Shown piece by piece: positions 24,918-30,207 of a stretch of DNA of 30,207 nt. The position numbers were made by a program, and so were the translations under genes. The notes under the pieces are model-generated. The model was not told the DNA's origin. It searched no databases and saw only the letters and a program-made list of their open reading frames with translations. The stretch is taken from assembly GCA_964630615.1 (NCBI GenBank), contig CAZVVG010000008.1, positions 1 to 30,207 of the forward strand, in the 5' to 3' direction. How positions within the stretch are numbered: position 1 is the stretch's first letter; the number at the start of each line of letters is the position of its first letter. Origin of the DNA: CAZVVG01 sp964630615 (lineage in GTDB: Bacteria; Patescibacteriota; Minisyncoccia; Moranbacterales; UBA2206).

Positions 24918-25463
24918 TCAATTGTTTAGAACGCTTTCTATTCGGGGATCTCGAGAAAGTTCCTGAAAGTCTGGAAGCTTTTCGATGCTTTCTATTCCCA
25001 GTTTTTTCAAAAATTCAAAAGAAATTTTATATAAAAAACCCCGACCATCTTTAGGGTTTTCCACTCTTTCCAAAAGCCCTCTCATCATAAGTGATCTTAG
25101 AGTAAAACTGCAATTAACGCCTCGGATCGACTCAATGTCCGAACGGGTAATCGGACCGCGATAAGCCACTATGGAAAGCACTTCCAACGCGGCACGGCTC
25201 AAATTTTCCTGGCGCTCGCTTTTTATTAACTGGTTTATAAAAGGAAGGTTTTCCGGCTTGGTGGCTAATTGCAATTCGCTCTCCTTTTTTGTTAGAATAA
25301 TTCCCCGCTCTTGAGAACGTAGGCTTGCCTGCAACAAATCCGCCGCTTCTTCCACCTTCGCTTCTGAAACTTTGGTAATTTTAGCCAATTGGGAAATTTT
25401 TAGCGGCTCTCCGCTCAAAAAAAGTAAACTTTCTAAAATTGACCTTAATTTATCTATTTCCAT
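24918..25463 (-). CDS. scpB: Segregation and condensation protein B
   Basis: A 181-residue winged-helix subunit of the SMC-ScpAB condensin complex. Tandem winged helices are recognisable: RSILESLLFLSGEPLKISQLAKIT at the N-terminus and ALEVLSIVAYRGPITRSDIESIRG in the second wing, then LLERVENPKDGRGFLYKIS and FLKKLGIESIEKLPDF. It overlaps the end of scpA by 14 bp, the usual coupled arrangement. Confidence 0.96.
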   Translation of the reverse strand: MEIDKLRSILESLLFLSGEPLKISQLAKITKVSEAKVEEAADLLQASLRSQERGIILTKKESELQLATKPENLPFINQLIKSERQENLSRAALEVLSIVAYRGPITRSDIESIRGVNCSFTLRSLMMRGLLERVENPKDGRGFLYKISFEFLKKLGIESIEKLPDFQELSRDPRIESVLNN

Positions 25464-26169
25464 CCTCTTTTTGACCTTTTAGTTTTATTTCTCCAAACAA
25501 GCCTTTTTGCTCAACCAGGACCATTCTTTGTTTAACCATTTCCAGCATTGCCAGAAAAGAAATAATTACTTCTACTTTTTCTCCGCTTTCAGAAACGATA
25601 TCCGCAAAAGAAGTTTCTATTTTCTCTTGGAGAAATTTCTTTAAGTCACAAATTTTTTCTTCCAGAGTAACCACTTCTCTGACCCACTCTTCTTCTAGTT
25701 TATCAATTAAAGGAATTTCCTCAAGAATTAACTTTAAATATTTTTTTAAATCAAAAACTCCCAGATTTTCCGGAGGATAAAAAAAGGATTTTATCCCTAA
25801 AAAGCCTTCGCGACTTAGAGAAATTTTTCCTTCTTTTTCCCATTTTCCGATTTTTGCAGCCACTTCCTTGAAACGTTTGTATTCTTTGAGTTTTTCCGTG
25901 AGATTCTCTATTTCCTCTTCTTCCTCGCGACTTAATGACAAGAGGGGCAAAAGCGACTTGGATTTTATCAAAATCAGCCTCGCCGCTACGGAAAGAAAAT
26001 CTGATAAGTTTTCTAGCTTAATCTCTTCCTGATTGCGAATATGGTCCAGATATTGATTGGTAACCGCCGCCAGACTGAGGCGCGCGATATCAAGTTTCTG
26101 TTCTTCAATTAGATTGAGCAGCAAATCCAAGGGACCTTCAAACTGATCGATTTTTACTCTATAGGTCAT
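25450..26169 (-). CDS. scpA: Segregation and condensation protein A (kleisin)
   Basis: A 239-residue kleisin that bridges the SMC heads and binds ScpB. It starts with the family signature YRVKIDQFEGPLDLLLNLIEEQKLDI, followed by LSDFLSVAARLILIKSKSLLP, a charged linker, and the C-terminal winged helix (VEVIISFLAMLEMVKQRMV). Its ATG overlaps the stop of the YbaK-like gene as ATGA, so translation is probably coupled. The C-terminus overlaps scpB by 14 bp. Confidence 0.96.
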   Translation of the reverse strand: MTYRVKIDQFEGPLDLLLNLIEEQKLDIARLSLAAVTNQYLDHIRNQEEIKLENLSDFLSVAARLILIKSKSLLPLLSLSREEEEEIENLTEKLKEYKRFKEVAAKIGKWEKEGKISLSREGFLGIKSFFYPPENLGVFDLKKYLKLILEEIPLIDKLEEEWVREVVTLEEKICDLKKFLQEKIETSFADIVSESGEKVEVIISFLAMLEMVKQRMVLVEQKGLFGEIKLKGQKEDGNR

Positions 26170-26663
26170 CGCTTTTGGCTGAAACTTCCTTTGTTAATTT
26201 TTTCAATCTGGAAATATTCTTTTACACTTAATTTTAACGAGATTTGATATTCACCTGATCCTAGGTAGAGAGTTTTTTTCTTAGCCAAAAGATTATCAGC
26301 ATAGACCTCCAACTTCAAAAGGCCAGGAAAAGGAGGAATCGCTCCGACCTTTCCGGGCAGGTTCTTTTTCATCCAGGCTTCTTTGGCAAAATCAACTTTC
26401 TGAGGACCTTTTTTTCCTTCCTTTTTCCAAAGCGTCTTTAAAAATTTTAAAAACTTTTTCTTATCCAACTTTCTATTCGCTGGCACCAAGGCGATTACGT
26501 ATTCCTTGTCCACTTTAACCGCTAAAGCCTTGACCACTTCTTCCGGCTTTATTTTTCCCGTTTGCGCCACGTCCCAAGCCGTATAGGTCTTTTTATGATC
26601 AACACTTTGAAACTTATAGTGGTTTTTCTCCAAATAACTCGTTATTTTTTTTGCAATCGCCAT
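26166..26663 (-). CDS. YbaK/ProX-family aminoacyl-tRNA deacylase (editing domain protein)
   Basis: A 165-residue stand-alone tRNA-editing domain. The core YbaK/ProXp pattern is visible: HKKTYTAWDVAQ, EEVVKALAVKVDKEYVIALVPANRKLD with the conserved Lys before the central strand, VGAIPPFPGL, and a late GSGEYQISLKLSVKEYF. Members hydrolyse mischarged Ala- or Cys-tRNA(Pro) and similar products. It opens the long minus-strand run and overlaps scpA by 4 bp. A mini-ProRS lacking the built-in editing domain lies about 2.2 kb away, so trans-editing for ProRS is the likeliest role. The specificity subtype cannot be fixed by eye. Confidence 0.82.
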   Translation of the reverse strand: MAIAKKITSYLEKNHYKFQSVDHKKTYTAWDVAQTGKIKPEEVVKALAVKVDKEYVIALVPANRKLDKKKFLKFLKTLWKKEGKKGPQKVDFAKEAWMKKNLPGKVGAIPPFPGLLKLEVYADNLLAKKKTLYLGSGEYQISLKLSVKEYFQIEKINKGSFSQKR

Positions 26664-26681
26664 ATTTTTTCAAATTTAAAA

Positions 26682-26687
26682 ATTATA
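26682..26687 (-). promoter_or_regulatory. -10 box for the long minus-strand gene run
   Basis: A perfect TATAAT lies 18 bases before the ATG of the YbaK-like gene. A weak -35 candidate (ATGCTA) stands 17 bp upstream. The predicted leader is about 12 nt with no SD. Confidence 0.5.
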
Positions 26688-26717
26688 CTCTTCTTCAAGT
26701 ATTCTAGCATTTTTTAG

Positions 26718-27902
26718 TTAACTTTTCAATTTTTTCCAGGCTTCTCCTTCTCCGGAACTATCCCTCAATCCAAACGCTGGATAAAGAGCCAAAAAAATCA
26801 AAAAAGTTACCAAGATAAAGGTAGCTTTCAGAGAGAAAAAAATCAGAACTAAAGAAGAAAGGGTCGTGGAAAAAATATAGCCGGCTGGCATCGCGGTCCG
26901 AAAAAAATCAATAATATCCACGTCTCTTCCATCAATTTGCTTATAAAAATAAGAGTCGCGTAAGACTTCAATAATTGCAGCACCGATTCGGGTGGCAAAA
27001 AGGACGGTTGACCAAACAAGCAAACTGCGAGAGGAAACAAAATAAACTCCCAGGGTAGAAATTCCCATTAACACCAGGGAAAAAATTATAAATTCCTTTT
27101 CGCCAAATTTTTTGTCCGCCAGAAAACCCATGGGATATTGCAAAATTACAAAAGGGATTAACATGACCGTGAAAACTTTTCCAATCTGACTCCAGGAAAA
27201 ATCCAGTGAATTGACGAGATAAAGAGGAACGTAAATTACCATCAAGGCAAAAAAAGCCTCCAAGACAAAAGAGATGCAATAAATTCTCACTAGATTTTTT
27301 CTCCGCCAAATTTTCAAAAAAAGTTCTTTCACGCCCAACTTCTTAGAAAAAGCCTGGTTAACCTCTCTTAGTCCCCAAAGGGAAATTATTAAAATAAGCG
27401 AGCTCAAAAAGAAAGCCAGAGCAAAAATTCCAGAAAAATCAAAGCGCTCCAAAAGCTTCACTGCCAGAAAAGGACCAAAAAGAAAACCCGTATTATAAAT
27501 AGTCAGATGCCAGCCCCGGATTCTTCCCGAAGCCCGATCGGTAGAAAAAGATTCTAAGATAACGTCCAGCATGGTCCATTCCGCAGCCGTGGAAAAAAGA
27601 TAAAAAATGGCTCCCAAAACTGAAAGTTTGGAGATGCCTAGAAAAATTAAAAAAGCTAAAGCCCCGATTTTAAGCAAAACCAGAAAAAGGAAGGTACGCG
27701 CTTTACCTATTTTTTTTACGACTTTGTGAAGATTAAGAAAAGTAATCAGGGCCAGGGAGTAGGCCAGGGCGTAAAAAATTCCGACGTTAACCGTGCCAGA
27801 AGATTTTTCAAAAAAAGTCGAAAGGACATAAACCACCACCGACTGAGAGAACCCATTTAAAAAAGTAATAAAGCTAATAAGCTTTATCTTGTTTTTTTCC
27901 AT
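26718..27902 (-). CDS. MFS transporter
   Basis: A 394-residue membrane protein with about twelve hydrophobic helices of the major facilitator superfamily. The N-terminal half opens MEKNKIKLISFITFLNGFSQS; the half-boundary has the loop LREVNQAFSKKLGVKELFLK; the second half contains YPMGFLADKKFGEKEFI, the cytoplasmic loop of the MFS signature. The substrate is unknown. I start it at ATG 27900-27902, preceded by GAGAA, rather than at an in-frame GTG 24 bases upstream whose extra residues look non-hydrophobic. It lies 57 bp after the response regulator gene. Confidence 0.85.
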   Translation of the reverse strand: MEKNKIKLISFITFLNGFSQSVVVYVLSTFFEKSSGTVNVGIFYALAYSLALITFLNLHKVVKKIGKARTFLFLVLLKIGALAFLIFLGISKLSVLGAIFYLFSTAAEWTMLDVILESFSTDRASGRIRGWHLTIYNTGFLFGPFLAVKLLERFDFSGIFALAFFLSSLILIISLWGLREVNQAFSKKLGVKELFLKIWRRKNLVRIYCISFVLEAFFALMVIYVPLYLVNSLDFSWSQIGKVFTVMLIPFVILQYPMGFLADKKFGEKEFIIFSLVLMGISTLGVYFVSSRSLLVWSTVLFATRIGAAIIEVLRDSYFYKQIDGRDVDIIDFFRTAMPAGYIFSTTLSSLVLIFFSLKATFILVTFLIFLALYPAFGLRDSSGEGEAWKKLKS

Positions 27903-27959
27903 TTTTTCTCGATGTCCGAAAGGCACTTTTTATTTTTTTATTTATTTTCTTAAAAATAA

Positions 27960-28763
27960 TTATTTTGAAAGTAGCGTCAACACCTTTTTCGCCAACTCGG
28001 TGGGAGTAATTTGGGTCTTAACGAAAAAGTCATTAACCCCCAAGTCTCTCACCTTTTTTTCGGCCTCTTTTTCTACTGAAGCCGAAAGCATAATAATTGG
28101 TTTCTTCTTGGTTTTTTCTTTCAGTTTTATCCGGGAAACCATTTCTTCTCCCGTCATGGCTGGCATGACCATGTCAATTAAAAACAGATCAAATTCATCT
28201 CTCAACGCTTCTTTAATGCCCCAAGCCCCATTTTTGGCAAAAGTGACATCCAAGCCTTCTTGTTCCAGTTTTTTTCCAAACATTTCAATGAAAATATCTT
28301 CGTCTTCGATCATTAAAATTCGCTTTTTTTGGTTTGGATTTTCTTTTTTTTCACCTTCTCCATTTTCTCTTTTCTCGTTTTTTTCCTGCTCCACGTACTG
28401 ATTGGAAAGTCGCACCACTTCCGCTACCAACTCGCTCGGATTATATTGAGATTTGAGAATAAAACCATCCGCTCCCAGCTCCAAAGCTTTTTCCCGATCT
28501 TCGCTTTGACTCATATTGCTGAAAACAATTATCTTGATTTTTGGATCGTAACTGCCACTTCTCAGATTCTTAATAACCTCAAAGCCATCCATTTTGGGCA
28601 TAATCAAATCCAGGAGAATTATGTCGATTTTTTCTCTTTTGGCTAAATTTAAAACTTGTTCCCCGGAAACCGCCGTTAGAACCTCGTGACCTTCCCGGGA
28701 AAACTTCTTTTTGTAGATTTCCGAAATCATCGGATCATCCTCGACAATGAGAACTCTTAACAT
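27960..28763 (-). CDS. Double-receiver response regulator
   Basis: A 267-residue protein made only of two CheY-like receiver domains. REC1 (about 1-120) has the acidic triad in VEDDP, phospho-acceptor D52 (LLDLIMPKMDG), and K104. A charged linker (about 125-147) follows. REC2 (about 148-267) has IEDED, D197 (LIDMVMPAMTG) and K249. Both domains have full phosphorylation sites. No DNA-binding, enzymatic or kinase part is present, so it probably acts by protein contact or as a phosphorelay element. The two halves resemble each other (KSQYNPSEL versus KTQITPTEL), indicating duplication. I start at ATG 28761-28763; a TTG five codons upstream is possible. Confidence 0.9.
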   Translation of the reverse strand: MLRVLIVEDDPMISEIYKKKFSREGHEVLTAVSGEQVLNLAKREKIDIILLDLIMPKMDGFEVIKNLRSGSYDPKIKIIVFSNMSQSEDREKALELGADGFILKSQYNPSELVAEVVRLSNQYVEQEKNEKRENGEGEKKENPNQKKRILMIEDEDIFIEMFGKKLEQEGLDVTFAKNGAWGIKEALRDEFDLFLIDMVMPAMTGEEMVSRIKLKEKTKKKPIIMLSASVEKEAEKKVRDLGVNDFFVKTQITPTELAKKVLTLLSK

Positions 28764-28782
28764 ATTTTTTAGCTTCAAAAAA

Positions 28783-28811
28783 ATTATAAACTAAAAACTC
28801 TCAAAAATCAA
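28783..28811 (-). promoter_or_regulatory. Sigma70-type promoter for the response regulator gene
   Basis: A -35 TTGATT (28806-28811), 17-bp spacer and perfect -10 TATAAT (28783-28788). Transcription would start near 28776, giving a leader of about 12 nt without an SD. Confidence 0.65.
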
Positions 28812-28892
28812 AACTTAAAAAGATCCTCTTTAAAATAAATTTTATCTCGCACACAAATCCCCTAATCCTCAAGCCAGAATAAATCTAAGCGA

Positions 28893-30125
28893 CTATTGTC
28901 TGTGGAGCTTTTTTATTAAATCTTTAGCTTTGCAAATTTCGACCTTGGCTGACTTTCTTTCTTTTAATTCTAGCCCCCCTTCCTTCAGAGATTTATCGCT
29001 TAAAACTAACCGATAAGGCAGACCAATCAAATCGGCATCCGCGAATTTTTCCCCGGCTCTCAATTCCCGGTCATCATAGAGGACTTCTATTTTCTGATCT
29101 ATGAGTTTTGCGTAAATTTTTTCCGCTTCTTCTTTTTGTCCTAAATTTAAAAGATGAACCTGGAAAGGAGCCACAGTTTTTGGCCAAAGAATGCCTTTTT
29201 TATCATGGTAGATTTCCACAATAGTCCCCATCAACCTCCCCAAACCAATGCCATAACAACCCATGAGAACCTCGCGCTTTTGGCCTTTTTCGTTAGAAAC
29301 TCGAAGGCCGAAAGGCGCAGTATATTTATTTTTCAACTTGAAAATATTGCCGACTTCAATCGCCTTTTCTTCCCTGAAATTATTAGCTCCACAATCCGGG
29401 CATTTTTCCGTTTCCTCCTTAATTTCTTTGTTAACAGCCAGTCGACACTGCTGACAAACATAAATCACGTCTTCACCCGCCGGAGTAACAGTCTGAAATT
29501 CATGCGAATACTTAGAGAAAGATCCGCCCGAAGAAAAAGTCAGATAAGTTTCTTGACCCAAGCCCACCCTCTCAAAAATATTAAAATAAGCTTGCTTGGC
29601 TTTTTCGTAATAGTCATCCAGATCTTTTTCGTCTAAATGAAAAGAATAAAGATCTTTCATAATAAATTCTCTTCCCCGAAGAATTCCGGACTTGGATCTC
29701 AACTCCATTCTGAATTTATTTTGAAACTGATAGACGGAAAAAGGCAAATCCCGATAAGAGTTAAGATGTTTTTCTACTAGCGGAACCACGATCTCTTCGT
29801 GAGTTGGTCCCAATGCCATTTCTTTGCCGGTTGAGTCTTTGACTTTATACAAATCGTCCATACCTGACCACCGGCCAGTTTTTTCCCAGTTTTCCCTGGG
29901 CTGAAGAGTGGGCATAAAAATTTCCTGGCCTCCAAGCACATTCATTTCATCTCGGATGATATTTTCAATTTTTTTCATTACCAAAAGACCCAGGGGCAAA
30001 ATGGAATACACACCGGCCATTAATTTATCCATAAAGCCGGCTCGAATGAGCAGTTTTGCGTTCACACTAACCTCGTCTTTTGGGGCTTCTCTTTGGGTTT
30101 TCGTAAAGAGTTGGGATTGCTTCAT
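28893..30125 (-). CDS. proS: Prolyl-tRNA synthetase, short form without the INS editing domain
   Basis: A 410-residue class II synthetase charging tRNA(Pro). Motif 1 lies around GVYSILPLGLLVMKKIE (38-54), the GPTHEE loop at 106-111, motif 2 at FRMELRSKSGILRGREFIMKD (138-158) and motif 3 at GCYGIGLGRLMG. A C-terminal anticodon-binding domain follows (VHLLNLGQKEEAEKIY onward). The editing insertion of about 180 residues found in typical bacterial ProRS is absent. In its place, between GEDVIYVC and EVGNIF, stands a short knuckle with C224xxC227 and C242xxC245, likely a zinc site. I start at ATG 30123-30125, since MKQSQLFTKT is the family start and the six extra upstream residues overlap the promoter. 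Confidence 0.95.
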   Translation of the reverse strand: MKQSQLFTKTQREAPKDEVSVNAKLLIRAGFMDKLMAGVYSILPLGLLVMKKIENIIRDEMNVLGGQEIFMPTLQPRENWEKTGRWSGMDDLYKVKDSTGKEMALGPTHEEIVVPLVEKHLNSYRDLPFSVYQFQNKFRMELRSKSGILRGREFIMKDLYSFHLDEKDLDDYYEKAKQAYFNIFERVGLGQETYLTFSSGGSFSKYSHEFQTVTPAGEDVIYVCQQCRLAVNKEIKEETEKCPDCGANNFREEKAIEVGNIFKLKNKYTAPFGLRVSNEKGQKREVLMGCYGIGLGRLMGTIVEIYHDKKGILWPKTVAPFQVHLLNLGQKEEAEKIYAKLIDQKIEVLYDDRELRAGEKFADADLIGLPYRLVLSDKSLKEGGLELKERKSAKVEICKAKDLIKKLHRQ

Positions 30126-30133
30126 ATGTGAAA

Positions 30134-30162
30134 ACCATAACATAAAATCGCTAATTTATCAA
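30134..30162 (-). promoter_or_regulatory. Sigma70-type promoter for proS
   Basis: A -35 TTGATA (30157-30162), 17-bp spacer and -10 TATGGT (30134-30139). Only eight bases separate the -10 from the ATG at 30125, so the leader would be at most a base or two. Confidence 0.5.
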
Positions 30163-30207
30163 AAATTTTTCGCTTCCCTAGCTTTTCTTAAAAATAAAAA
30201 AGAGTTT

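Noticed and set aside
27942..27960. Possible A/T-only hairpin after the response regulator stop
   Set aside because: No G-C pairs in the stem; random occurrence is likely at this base composition.
1..30207. Recoding of TGA as glycine, known in some Patescibacteria
   Set aside because: Genes end normally at TGA (for example the YbaK-like gene) and no long frame needs TGA read-through.
1..30207. CRISPR arrays, insertion sequences, phage or toxin-antitoxin genes
   Set aside because: No regularly spaced repeats, transposase motifs, flanking target duplications or recognisable toxin pairs were seen.

Overview
The window reads as a fragment of a small, AT-leaning bacterial genome of the Candidate Phyla Radiation (Patescibacteria, Parcubacteria-like). 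That is an inference from the gene set: tightly packed Lys-rich genes, a miniature prolyl-tRNA synthetase, an archaeal-type multi-subunit pyruvate:ferredoxin oxidoreductase (POR) beside an ADP-forming acetyl-CoA synthetase, monoderm-type wall genes, frequent TTG/GTG starts and very few Shine-Dalgarno (SD) sites. The standard bacterial code fits, because the large genes are intact with TGA read as stop. I see no insertion sequence, phage gene, rRNA or CRISPR array.

Left end (1-4.1 kb): cell-surface glycan genes. These are a truncated NAD-dependent sugar epimerase, a GT-C/DUF2142-like membrane protein, a bitopic membrane protein and a GT4-type glycosyltransferase. The epimerase and the membrane protein diverge from overlapping promoters. 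4.1-8.3 kb: a reverse rubrerythrin, tRNA-Thr(CGU), and a POR operon (gamma-delta-alpha-X-beta) in which X is an unrecognised coiled-coil gene. 8.3-10.6 kb: a stand-alone CDP-alcohol phosphatidyltransferase with its own promoter, SD and terminator, then a membrane-anchored thioredoxin/DsbA-like protein with a small Gln-rich membrane protein upstream.

10.7-26.7 kb: fifteen genes on the minus strand with mostly tiny gaps, probably one or a few long transcripts. In transcription order they are a YbaK-type tRNA-editing protein, ScpA, ScpB, D,D-carboxypeptidase, MraY, phosphoglycerate kinase, enolase, a PfkB sugar kinase, ADP-forming acetyl-CoA synthetase, RecJ, RNase HI, then an exporter made of an adaptor, an ATPase and two MacB-type permeases. 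26.7-30.2 kb: an MFS transporter, a double-receiver response regulator and ProRS.

Together these encode lower glycolysis to pyruvate, pyruvate to acetyl-CoA plus reduced ferredoxin (POR), and acetyl-CoA to acetate plus ATP, which is a fermentative energy module. They also cover wall precursor synthesis and trimming, chromosome condensation, DNA repair and export. The most unusual points are the coiled-coil gene between porA and porB; promoters placed so that the mRNA should begin at the start codon; a long folded element between the exporter adaptor and ATPase genes; and a ProRS in which a four-Cys knuckle stands where the editing domain normally sits, with a separate YbaK editing protein nearby. 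There is no stretch over 300 bases without a gene; the longest gap (8959-9112) holds a promoter and a terminator.
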